This document shows, piece by piece, positions 43,557-54,475 of a stretch of DNA of 64,000 nt. This DNA comes from Aotearoamyces nothofagi (taxonomy: Eukaryota > Ascomycota > Leotiomycetes > Leotiales > Tympanidaceae), in NCBI GenBank assembly GCA_015345905.1, contig JADDTR010000008.1, positions 248,001-312,000 on the forward strand, read 5' to 3'. Positions within the stretch are counted from its first letter, which is position 1. The number at the start of each line of letters is the position of its first letter. Under the pieces are notes generated by a model that made no database searches, was not told where the DNA came from, and saw nothing but the letters and a program-made list of their open reading frames with translations. The position numbers were made by a program, and so were the translations under genes.

Positions 43557-45451
43557 GATGGTGGTAAGACAAGGGTTTCAGGTTGGGAATATAAAGGATC
43601 AACGGCCAGACAAAGGCAATGGGAAGGGGGGTATCAACATAAATAGGCAGAGGGACGGATCTGATAAAGCTGTTGAGGGACAATAGCGTGATGGAACTGG
43701 AAGCAAATCAAATCAGATGGGGAGGAGCGTCGGGTCTCGGCGCATAGGCGGCTAAGCGCCTGGGCGATAATCAGTGACGGGTGCAGGCGGTGCAAGAAAC
43801 GGGAAGTTCCCCGATTAGATAAAGGCATCTAATCAGATCGAGCTAGATCCCGACGACTTCGTCGTGCTACGCAGCGCTGACCGGACCCGAGCCGGAGTTG
43901 TTACAAATAACTGGAATCAGCATTTGTCCTGCGCAGTGTCTGTCTGTAAGGATAGCCCGGAGTCGAGGAGCTGTACTGGTGGTGATGGCCGGTATCCGTT
44001 CTCTTGTCTGGCTTTGCGCTGTACAGTACTGAAGTACAATCTGAGACATATCGCGATCCGAGAGCTGTGGTCATATTCCCGCGGCTGTCGGGCTCTCGAG
44101 TCTCCCATACCAAGCTGGCGCACATCGCTGTGGCCAGCCTGTTCCCTGGGCATCTTAGTACTGCGCCTTAGACAAACTCCATCAGGGTCTCCGACAGCAA
44201 CAGCTGTTGAAAGGGATCAATAAGGTTAGTAAGTATTGGATTCGCACCTTGCAGGCGTCTAGTACCTGACGTCGCAATTGCGAGCTGCCGTTGTTCGTCG
44301 CTCGTACTCGGGATCACGACACTGCTCCCACAATGGGCTCCCGGCTCATCCCACAGCCGTCCTCTAGACGCAAGTGCCCATTTTCGCACGCGGAGCTCCA
44401 CGTCTGAAGCGTTCCATCCTCGGCTTCGACGGCCCAGTAACCAGCGTTCAGATGGCAGCATTAGCAAGCAGCTTGTAAGCAGTCTTACGAGGCAGGCTTA
44501 GCAAGTTGTTCCGGTCTTCTAGGGGCCACATTAGAGCTCAGGTTATTTAGTAGCGGGTCCGGTAGAGACGATTTGTCGTCATTGCCAAACCTTTCTTTCC
44601 TCAAGCATTCCGTAGTCATGTGCCTATTGAAGAGCAGCACAACTCCCGGAATGTCAGCCAAGACATATGAACAGCGCAAGTAATAAATAGCAGTCCGCTT
44701 ACTGCCATCCTCCTGAGCTTGGCTGTAGTCGTCATGAACTGCGGGACCGAATGTAGTGGCCATTTGGAGAAGATATATGTTTGTTTACATCAGGTTTATA
44801 GTAATAGTGATACACTGTAGGTGAGTCTCGAGTCTCCTCGGATCATTTTCTCGGACATAATTAAAATAGCCGCTTCGGCTTATTTGCTGTGGTATATATT
44901 GCCTGGCAATTCAATTGCATGTGAGAGGATGCCCCCTTAATCCGCTGGCCAGACCAGTTGGCATTTTGTTCACGTTTGAATCTTTGAAGTAAACCAAATC
45001 TGAAGAAAGAAGGAGATATTAAACTAAACAGGTTTACTACAAATACATGTTATGGTTCGGATGGCCATTTAAGTAATATATTAGTTTAGAGGAAGAGGTT
45101 CGTCCTGGGGAACCCAATGAAGCACTGTACACAACAACAGAATAATGGCTTACAAGAAAGCGGCCAGTGTCAATAGTCACTTCTGGGGGTAAAAAATTAT
45201 TCCCTATCAAATGGATTCAATAAGGCGTCATTATGAAGATTTAACAGTATTTTGTTGTTGATTGCAGTCAAGTGGCTTCGATGTCGCGAAAATCGCTAAT
45301 ATCACGTGACCGGCTCATGGGGTTTGACGAGTTGTGAACCCTATCAACCGAAAATCCAAAAACGCGCTAAGCTGTAGACTGAAGTTGGGTAACTCATTCT
45401 CACGACGACGACGACTCCTCGATTCATCCACGAAACCCCGTCAGCCAGAAT
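43557..45451. other. 1.9 kb without a confident gene
   Basis: Contains the presumed promoters of the CREG-like gene (left) and eS30 (right). A 92-codon minus frame with a good start context (44763-44485) contains intron-like signals but no domain; see findings. An isolated TACAGT-containing palindromic stretch lies near 44020-44040. Confidence 0.5.
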
Positions 45452-45570
45452 GTGAGTATTATCGCACCGCCATCAAGCGAATGCACCTAGATTTTTGCAT
45501 ACCTCTCTTATGCCAAATCTGCAAGCTTCGTAGCGACTAGTGGGCTAATTTGTGTCTTCGCCACCTACAG
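45452..45570 (+). other. Probable 5'-UTR intron of the eS30 gene
   Basis: A perfect donor GTGAGT at 45452 and an acceptor CCACCTACAG ending at 45570 flank 119 bp that end 45 bp before the eS30 ATG. 5'-UTR introns are common in ribosomal-protein genes. No coding frame is needed across it. Confidence 0.55.
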
Positions 45571-45615
45571 ACCGGAAATTCATCGATCAATCAAACGAAT
45601 CGATAAACCGCAATC

Positions 45616-46023
45616 ATGGGAAAGGTTCACGGTTCCCTCGCTCGTGCCGGAAAGGTCAAGTCGCAGACACCAAAGGTACGATAAATCTGGAGCTGGGGAG
45701 ATGGAGGGGAAGCCCACCTGGCAACTCGGTCCTCTAGGTTCTGCCGTTCAAGCGACTCAAGAAAGAGTTGCTAGCAGCGACCATCCTAAATCTACAATAG
45801 AGATCTTTTTCGGACGGGATACTAATTATTTTGGTCCTATAGGTTGAGCCTCAAGAGAAGAAGAAGACCCCTAAGGGCCGCGCCAAGAAGAGATTAACAT
45901 ACACCCGTCGTTTCGTCAACGTCACCCTTACCGGAGGCAAGAGGAAGGTCAGTGCAGTCTCCATATCCTAATAATCTACAGCAACTGATTTAATAATAGA
46001 TGAACCCCAACCCAACCGCATAG
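45616..46023 (+). CDS. RPS30: 40S ribosomal protein eS30
   Basis: Three exons, 45616-45675, 45843-45947 and 46000-46023, encode 62 residues, the full length of eS30. The protein begins [20 protein letters not shown], continues [18 protein letters not shown] and [12 protein letters not shown], and ends MNPNPTA, all diagnostic. It is a small basic component of the 40S head and mRNA-entry side. As is usual in fungi there is no ubiquitin-like fusion partner, unlike animal FAU. The first intron (167 bp) contains in-frame stops and an acceptor CCTATAG; the second is 52 bp. Each single exon is too short to stand out as an open frame, so the gene was found by its protein sequence. Confidence 0.96.
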
Positions 46024-46779
46024 TCAACCAAATAATGGCTAGGAGGAGATGTTGCTAGGGGCGTCTTAGGAGATGAATGTTGGAGGATGGACCTGGATCA
46101 GATATGGGTGCAATGTCTCGAAAGTGGACTTCACCACTCCAGGATGGGGCCGCCCATCTCTTGGAGGCAGGGACGCATCACACAGGCGTATTTGTACATT
46201 TGACGAATGCTTCTTGCTTCTGCTTGATCAGTTGACATTTAGTCTCATACTATTCGTGCTGTAAAACGTCTGCGGTGATATCCATGATGTGTAAAGTGTG
46301 CTTCTAATGAGATCCATAATCTGTGTCCCTGATTCGCATATATGAGTGTAGCCCATATCAGACTGCATGGCTTATCTCGTATCTGTTGGCTAACTTCAGA
46401 TGCTCACTAAACACGGTGCCTCCTAATTAACTCTACTCGTATTCCATATCATTGGCCCCTGGTTTGTTACTACTTCCCCAAATGTAACCCCATTCGATCA
46501 GTTCTTCCCCATTCCTAGATACCCTTGGTGTGATTCCACCAATCCCCGATCCCCAATGTTCCAGGACGTATATAGCTTGACATGACAGCTGATTCATCTA
46601 CGCTGTGACAATGTTTTGAAGCTGCATGTAGCTTTCTATTCATGATTAGCCGAGTTTGACAAGCTCTGGAAGAATAGAACATACCTATGAAGATGCAATA
46701 ATCGAAGTGGCTGTACATGAGCTCGAAATGCTCCACCTCCACCATATATTTTGTGCTGCCGTTTGATTTAGAACCATGC
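46024..46779. other. Convergent intergenic region
   Basis: 756 bp between the stops of eS30 and RPR2. A short minus frame (46515-46745) has no recognisable features. Nothing else seen. Confidence 0.6.
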
Positions 46780-47316
46780 TCAGCTCTCCTTTAACTCCTG
46801 CTTTTTTAGGGTTCGGTGAGGTCTCCGTGGCTGCCTTTCCACTGCAACTGGGAATCTCCTCTCACACCCACAGCTATTGCACTTCCGGACCAACACATCT
46901 GCCCATGGCTTCTTGCCGTTTTTGCTTTTGTTCTCAATTTCGGTGGAGCAACTCGGCCCATCATTCAGCATCGTGTTGCAGCGCTTGCAGATTGAATGCT
47001 TCATTGCAGGCGACAAGCGGATCTGCATTTTGAGAGACACAGATCGGAGATCGGAAAGGTATTGTCGAGACAAGGACTGCCCTGATGGAGCAAGATTGAT
47101 GGAGGTGAGTGATGTTGATATACAGTCATTGACAGACAGGCCTGCATTTTGTGAGTCTGGGCAGGCTTCAGCCTTGTCCCCTTCTGTCACTGCAGGGCAC
47201 GGGCACCGGTCTCTTGTCGCCAGATATGCTGCAGCTTGATAGAGATATGAAACCCTGCTATGCAGAGACTTATTAGGCACCGCCGTATCTCCCTTGCCAG
47301 CCTTTGCTTTGGCCAT
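46780..47316 (-). CDS. RPR2: Ribonuclease P subunit Rpr2/Rpp21
   Basis: Single exon, 178 residues. The opening MAKAKAGKGD, then SLHSRVSYLYQAAAYLAT, is the characteristic helical N-terminus of Rpr2/Rpp21 proteins. Four cysteines form a zinc ribbon: Cys110 and Cys113 in ICKRCNTML, and Cys146 and Cys149 in VRKCNSCGCERRFP. Rpr2 is specific to nuclear RNase P, where it helps contact pre-tRNA. Residues 37-80 carry extra cysteines and an insertion not seen in short homologues; this might instead be an unspliced segment, but the frame is open throughout. It is divergent from SUB2, with 344 bp between starts. Confidence 0.9.
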   Translation of the reverse strand: MAKAKAGKGDTAVPNKSLHSRVSYLYQAAAYLATRDRCPCPAVTEGDKAEACPDSQNAGLSVNDCISTSLTSINLAPSGQSLSRQYLSDLRSVSLKMQIRLSPAMKHSICKRCNTMLNDGPSCSTEIENKSKNGKKPWADVLVRKCNSCGCERRFPVAVERQPRRPHRTLKKQELKES

Positions 47317-47660
47317 GACTTTTATCGTTCCCTTGTTGTCCTAGTAGAATCACCCATCACAGAATTCTTGTCGCCGCATGCGGCCTGAAACAGCCTAGCA
47401 TCCCGGCTGACTCAGCCGCAACGAACTATCCAAATCCCTTGTTAACGACTTCGCGCCTCAAACAAGACCTCTACAACCTCACCTTGAGCTTCTCCAAGTA
47501 CTCGATTTCAAGCTCTGCATCCTTCTTTACCTCTGCGTCAGTAATAGACGCGTTTCCCAACCTTACCGCGACAGCAGCATACGCGGTCTTAACTCAACAA
47601 GGCTTTTGACAGCTCTTTACGCCGCCTCGCATTTAGTCTCGACAATTTCAACTCGCCACT
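47317..47660. promoter_or_regulatory. Shared promoter of RPR2 and SUB2
   Basis: 344 bp between divergent ATGs. It is moderately pyrimidine-rich just upstream of the SUB2 start. No specific element recognised. Confidence 0.5.
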
Positions 47661-49631
47661 ATGTCTACTGAAGAGGATCTCATTGATTACTCCGATGAGG
47701 AGCTACAAACTACAGATGCGGCACCCGCGGCTACCGCTACGGGCAATGGAGAGGCCAAGAAAGGCGATCTCACAGTCTCTGGAAATGTTGTTGATAAGAA
47801 GGGTTCCTATTCCGGTATTCACTCAACTGGATTCCGCGATTTCCTGTTGAAGCCAGAGCTTCTTCGTGCCATCACCGATTGCGGATTCGAACATCCTTCG
47901 GAGGGTCAGTCATAACTTTCATCCCCAAGCTCCATCGTTGCCCCTCTTGAAGCGTCCGTCCATCTCGCACGCAAAACATTATCTGGTCGAACCTGCAGCA
48001 GTATACGAGCGGTCCTGGGATGTCTCTTTCAGTGGCCTAAAGGCAATGCCTAAGCTGGTGAACTTTTTAGAGACGCGCGCGAAAGCGCTCGTCTCAACTC
48101 TAATACTGGAAGATAAGAAGATGTGGCAGAGGCCCAAATGGACACTATGAAGAGACATCCGGGATCGACTCGTTCTCGACAAATGTTTTATGTTTCGGCG
48201 CGTACTGGTGACAATATGCCTGTTTATGGCAGTCCCGAATGAGCACTCGCTCGATATTTGATTTCAGATGGAGTGTTGTTTGTTTACTATGGCGGTGGTG
48301 CTGCGATGATGGACGGACATTGCTCGATCTCTTGCACATCGTATATACTTGAGGAAACATATCTGACATCGCCTCGATTCTATACAGTCCAGCAAGTTTG
48401 CATTCCCCAGGCTATCCTCGGTACCGATGTCCTCTGCCAGGCCAAGTCGGGTCTTGGTAAGACTGCTGTCTTCGTCCTCACCACGCTTCAACAAGTCGAA
48501 CCAGTCGCTGGTGAGACTTCCGTCCTCGTTATGTGCCACACCCGTGAGCTCGCCTACCAGATTAAGAACGAGTATGCTCGATTCAGCAAGTACATGCCAG
48601 ACGTCAAGACTGCTGTCTTCTATGGTGGAACTCCCATTGTAAAGGATGCCGAGCTTCTGAAGAACAAGGATACTCACCCACATATCATTGTTGCAACCCC
48701 AGGTCGTCTGAATGCTCTAGTCCGCGACAAGTATCTCCGTCTCGGAAGCTGCAAGGTCTTCGTCCTCGACGAGTGCGACAAGATGTTGGATCAGATTGGT
48801 GAGTGCTCCGCGCCGTGAGACCCTCCATGTACAACCTAACTTTTCCCTAGACATGCGTCGTGATGTACAGGAGATCTTCCGTGCTACCCCTACTCAAAAG
48901 CAAGTCATGATGTTCAGTGCCACGTTATCTCAGGAAGTTCGACCCATTTGCAAGAAGTTCATGCAAAATCCTCTCGAAATCTATGTTGATGACGAGACTA
49001 AGCTCACCCTACATGGTCTCCAACAATACTATATCAAGCTTGACGAGAAGGAGAAGAACCGGAAGTTGAACGAGCTCCTTGACGAGCTGCAGTTCAACCA
49101 GGTCATCATCTTCGTCAAGAGCACTCTGCGAGCTACGGAATTGGACAAGCTACTTCGGGAATGTAACTTCCCGTCCATTGCTGTGCACTCTGGTGTCAGT
49201 CAGGAAGAGCGGTATGTCCCTGTTGAGTACCTCATTCGTTCAAACAAGCCACTGACATCCCTCTAGTATCAAGCGCTACAAGGAGTTCAAAGAGTTCAAC
49301 AAGCGTATCTGTGTTGCCACCGATGTTTTCGGTCGTGGTATCGATATTGAGCGCATTAACCTTGCTATTAACTACGATTTGCCTGGCGATGCCGACTCTT
49401 ACCTTCATCGTGTTGGCCGTGCTGGTCGTTTCGGAACCAAGGGTCTTTCGATCTCTTTCGTGAGCAGCGAAGCGGATCAAGAGGTTCTAAAGGCTATTGA
49501 GAAGAGATTCGAGGTTGCACTTCCGTAAGTTACGCCCATTATCTTTGCAGAAAAATCCGCCTCTTACTTACATCTATCGCAGTGAGTTCCCTGAGGGCGG
49601 TATCGATGCCAGCACCTACATGGCCAGCTAG
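47661..49631 (+). CDS. SUB2: DECD-box RNA helicase Sub2 (UAP56)
   Basis: Five exons, 47661-47904, 48388-48798, 48851-49211, 49267-49524 and 49583-49631, give 440 residues. Sub2 is an ATP-dependent helicase needed for spliceosome assembly and, in the TREX complex, for mRNA export. Motifs: Q-motif region [15 protein letters not shown], Walker A AKSGLGKT (100-107), PGR, the diagnostic DECD (209-212) instead of DEAD, SAT, VFGRGID and [10 protein letters not shown]. The protein ends [12 protein letters not shown] as usual. The first intron is 483 bp, far longer than the other three (52, 55 and 58 bp). It is delimited by GTCAGT and TATACAG and holds a stable predicted hairpin at 48070-48095. Splice phases all agree. 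No alternative function is plausible. Confidence 0.97.
48070..48095 (+). other. GAAA-capped hairpin in the long first intron of SUB2
   Basis: Arms GAGACGCGCGC and GCGCTCGTCTC pair over 11 positions with one mismatch and enclose the loop GAAA (a GNRA tetraloop). It is roughly one third of the way into the intron. Whether it is functional RNA structure is not shown by sequence alone. Confidence 0.7.
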
Positions 49632-50293
49632 ATTATTAATATACTAGGCTTTCTATGGTGTCTTACGTCCTTCCTTGGCAAGGAGTTCTCTCGATTTTTA
49701 AGTCTGCGTCGGCCAAAACTGGGTACTTGCTTACGCTGATTTGAGGATGGAAAGGCGGATCGGATCAGTTTCTTCTCTCTTCTCCTTTTGTCTCAATATG
49801 GCAGGCAATTATCAGGTACAGATCGGATCACATAATTGTAGCGCATAGAAAAGTTCTTACAATTCGAATGCCAATTAATCATTCTTTTAGCTCGTGACCT
49901 AAATGCGTAACTTCAAACCGGAGTATACCTCCTAGCGCCACTCCAGCATCATTTGAAATGAACAGTTCGCAGCCCACCTTCCCACCATAGAGTCACAGAT
50001 AATCTTGGCGTGTAAGCTTCAAAACGGACAGAAAGCAAAGTCTCTTAAAAGGCCCAGAGCCCAATCCCATCAAAAACTGCTTAACAACACGGTCTTGACC
50101 ATTCTTGCTATTGAGATCAAAGGCACTCACTCCTCTGGGTGTCTGGTGCCACGTTCTAGATCTGATCCATGCAGTATGCTAACGAGAAGTATCATTATCA
50201 GCAGCTCGCGTTCTGGCCTGCGGGGTTCGGAGATTGGACGGACAGGACGGGGTCTGCGTTTTCCCGAAGGGAAGGGATCCTGGCGTATGTAAT

Positions 50294-50331
50294 GGGATGG
50301 GGATGTATGGGCAGGATGGGACGGGATGGGG
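50294..50331 (+). other. Strong G-quadruplex candidate
   Basis: Six runs of three or four G occur in 38 bases with loops of 2, 6, 6, 2 and 2 bases on the plus strand. A second G-rich patch with runs of four and six G is at 50746-50765. Confidence 0.75.
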
Positions 50332-51978
50332 AGATCCGGATAGGATAGGATTAATGGTTCCGGATCCTTTGGTGGTTGGCGTAGACGGTGCTGTATGCAA
50401 GGCCAGACGCCGGTGACCTTGGTGAAGAGGACAACATCTGCTTGGACGTTGCGAATACGGGATCTGCGAAGAAAAAAAATTGGGGGCTGGAGGATCGTGG
50501 TTATTTCTTTCTCCAGCCGGGGAAGGGGTGGTTGCGAGGGTGTGGCTTCTCTGGGTTGGGGATTTCTTTTCTATGGTGATGGCGGCTATGGGGTGGGTGT
50601 CTGAGAGGTACCGTAGGGTTTCAAGAGGCGTGGGATGGGAGAGATGTGCAGGATAGGAGTGGTGCGGTGCCGGAACCAGCGCCAGAGCAGGGGAGACAGC
50701 GGTTCAGCATCAACAAAAGAGAATTGTTTCTCTACTGTAGAATCTGGGGCAGGGGGGAGGGGGGAGCTGTCTATCTCGCTCGTGCGTCTGCGCTTCGCGG
50801 GAAGTGGCTTGCTTCTGAGATGATATTTTAATTCTGACCTCCCGCTCGCCCCCTTTCTTTTTGCTCTTGATGCAGTAGCGCTCCCGGAATGAGTCGATGG
50901 CGACGAACGGACCGGTTCTGTGGAATTATCGATGATAATCTGCAGATTAACTAACTAACTAATCCGATGTTTCCAGCGGGAGAGAGATGTGCGGAGACTT
51001 GTCGTTCCGTTGAGCGGGTTACGTTGTGCTGGTTTGGGGAGGTTGGATCCGTATCCTTCTATTTCTCATCTACATGGAACCTTGGGAAATCAATGTGTTT
51101 TTTTAATCTGCCATCATCAGGAAAATATGGCACTCGTAGAGTTGTATCAAAGGCAATAAAGCAAATATCATAAATTTATTATTCGTATCTATACTTCAAA
51201 TTCTCAAGCCCTCAGATAATATGATTTATTTCAATTCCCATATCCCCCAGCCTCCGTCAAAGCAACCAAGCCTCAGAAATTGGGCACGATCAGATGGCCA
51301 AGCTAAGAAGACGGAAATAGATATATACTTTACCTCGGCTGCTACTATTCATATACAACAAATGGCACTAGGAGAAATAAAAACTCGCCGCTGGGATCTT
51401 TGAATCGAGGGGGGGTGAAGAATGTGGTGATGCGCTCGTTTTTCGTGAAGAATGAGGTCCAACTATTTAAGGTTTTTGCTCCAGCGCACTCCGCGACTGC
51501 GGCATGCGGGAAGAATAAAAGGGGGGGGTCGGGGAATTTTGATTCTGGGGCTTGGGCTGGGAGTGGATGAGGGAAAACGTGCTGGACTGGAAGGAGAGAG
51601 GGTTTGCTTGTTTGTTGTTTGGTGGAATCCGGGATACGCGTGGGCTTTATGAGATGCTTGGCTTCCAAGTTGGGGATGTCCTGTTGATCTACGTGTATTT
51701 TGTGAAGCAATGTCAATCTTGATGCGTGTTAGTGACCAGGCTGCATATCAGGCACACCGGAGGTCCTATCATCACTGTGCTCATGCAGTACAAGGGTATG
51801 GAAAGATTATCAATGACGATATACATGGTCGTTGCCTAATCTGCGAGGATGCAAGATCGAGAAAGACGAGACTGACGAGTACATTACAGTAAACAGACCT
51901 ATGGCTATCTCTGTGGGAGATGAAGATCTGCCGCTGACGACTGCGGACGCTCTTGCCTCATTGTGGTCTATTGCTACT

Positions 51979-54475
51979 ACTGTACTGTACTAGGGCTGCT
52001 ACTTGTAAACCAATATCAGCGGTGTCTACCCTGTTAGTAATCGACAATGATCTTCTGAAGCTGATGCTCTCTGGAAAGATCAACTCTAGGAAAATCCTCT
52101 GATGGTCTTGCCACCAGCACTAACTATCGTACACTGCAAAGGTTCTACAGTGCACACTGGGTGTGCGGGGGTTAGCAGGTACAGCATACAGTAGCTGTCT
52201 GATGGACATTAAAAAAGGAGCAAAACCAGAGTGGTGCAGATATGGATTAGAGGAGGTATACGAATATCAGTGCCACTTGCAAGTCACGCTCTGGACCTCT
52301 CGTGTATAAATCTGCGAGTGACGGCGTGGACGGTGGACGGTAAAGAAACATGCCCGGTCAGGCTGTGTTCTGAAACAGGTCCTCGTGCAGCCTGCAGTAC
52401 GTGCCTCTAGTGAGTCGACTTGTGGGAAGATCAGTTTAGGGTTCCGATTCCTTCCTTCCTTCCCAGGGTTATGGGAAGTAGAGGGAAGAGATGCCTGTAT
52501 GCACTTCTTCGTAATCTTGGCCAGCAGTAAAGTTTGGCGGGGTGGCATTGGGCAGGTACTGTATTGTACAACAAGACAAGCCCCCGCGGATAGGAGAAGG
52601 AAGGTAAGCACTCCGGTAGTTCGAGACTTCAAGTTGTGCACGATACAGTAATAATAGAACAATGGCATGCTGTAACTATTACTGTATGTACAGTACATAG
52701 GGGCGCGCACGCGACTCGTGCTGGTCGAAGCTCAGATGGCGCGTATATAAGATTGGCCAGCGACATGCTGATCAGTCGGAAATAAACCTCAGCGTCCGTG
52801 GAAGTGGAGCTGCTGGGTTCCTGGTAAATACAGTACAGTACAGTAGTGGACCCCCGTTCTCTACGGAGTTGAACTTCTATATTGTTGTCTGCGTCGGTAA
52901 AACATGGGTTGAGATTGGAGATGTGCGGCATGTACGTACTGTACTGTAGGTATCGCGCGATGGATTGCTGCACTGGGAGCGACGAGAGGAGAGCATGGAT
53001 GCCACGATGCTCGCCTCGGGCGAAAGTCATGGATGTGCGCGCTGCGCTGGCTGTGGCAAAGCTTGCCCGGACAGTGCTCTACTGTAGATGAAATGGCGTT
53101 CTTCGAGGAAGGTAGCCAGGCAAGGCAGTCTGTACTCTGGAGCGTGCTGTAGGATCAAGGGGCAGCCCGCTCTTTCCTGCTGTCGTCTCGTCCTGCTGTC
53201 CTGCTGTCTGCACGTCTCCCCTTCTAAGAGATCCTGCCAGGTCAGTTTGGTCCCAGCCCGAGAGTGTAGGATACGGCAACAGTAGTACTGTACGGTAGTA
53301 ATAAGGATAATGCTGTCCTGTACCAGTAGTTGTGTACCACTTACTGCTGTATAGCACTCCTATTACACACCTACTCCTAAGCTCCGTGTTGTCGGGCACG
53401 AGGGCCAGAACAAGCAAGCTCTGCAACGACGGCGGACTCGCGCGCCGGGAAGTATAAGCTCGCAGAAGGCGCATAAAGACGGGAATGTCTTCCGGCCATC
53501 CGAGCATCATCAATTTAGTCATCTTTGCGGGCAGCAACATGATACGCACATAGGGAGCATGCGCCGGTAGTCTACATCTACATCTATCTAGCATTTACAG
53601 ACTTACAGTACTCGTACTGTATTGTGAATCGTTTGAGAAGGGGCAGACGCCGGCTCATGGATGCTCGTACGAAGTATTAATACGGTACGGTATGCACGCT
53701 GTCACCAAGTCATGGCCATTGGGCTCAAGTGCAGTGCTTCCAGCCTTTGGTAAGGTGGTTGGCTAAATGTGGGAGATCGGTAGCAGCCAGCAGCAGCAGC
53801 AGCCTGCACCGGTCGGTCGGTGCCGTCGGTTTCGTAGTCGCCGTCGCCGTCGCCAGGATCTTCTTGTATGCCTTGGAGTCTCCTCTTTCCCGCAATCTGC
53901 ACCATCTCGCCCTCGGTAGAGGAAGTCGAGGAAGGCGAAGAAGGCAAGGAAGGAAGACGAGGAAACGGCCGCGGGACGCAAATAGAACTGGCATCTGCAT
54001 ACCCCTAGCTCTGGGCTCGGGCTGTGGCTTCGCCCCCGGAGATGACGGACGAGTCGGTTGGCTCAGAGCCCTGAGCCGTGCGCGACGCGGCTGCACGGAT
54101 AAGGTAGGTAGGCGGCGCGGTGGGCGCGGCGGGCGTGGTGGGCGGGCGTGGTAGGCGTGGAAGGGACATACTCCGTACTTCGTTCAGACAACAGCCAGCA
54201 CTCCCTATAGCCCTGTACTGTATGAAGCCTGTCGCCTGCAGGTGCTACAGTAGCTACTCACCTACTGCCCTGCCCTGTACTGTACAGTACAGGATCCACA
54301 ACCCACGAATCTAACAGGCCACCTGTGACCTGAGCCTAGAAATCCATGTCAAGGCAAACTTAAATCCGCTTGCTACAGTAGTCATGTCTGCTAACCACTA
54401 CGGCGGCGTGACGGCGTGGCTCCTGGTCTTTCCAGAGGACCGAGTACAGTGCTGTACAGAACCATCAATACAGTA
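51979..54475. repeat. Dispersed TACAGT/ACTGTA motif cluster
   Basis: By eye I count about 24 copies of TACAGT or its complement in 2.5 kb, often overlapping as 5-bp (TACAG)n steps, for example ATACAGTACAGTACAGTAG near 52829 and CTGTACTGTACAGTACAGG near 54274. About one or two would be expected by chance in random sequence. Confidence 0.8.

Noticed and set aside
53079-53594. 171-residue minus-strand frame in the gene desert.
   Set aside because: No domain, includes Tyr-rich runs made by TACTGTA-type motifs, and no flanking splice-consistent exons.
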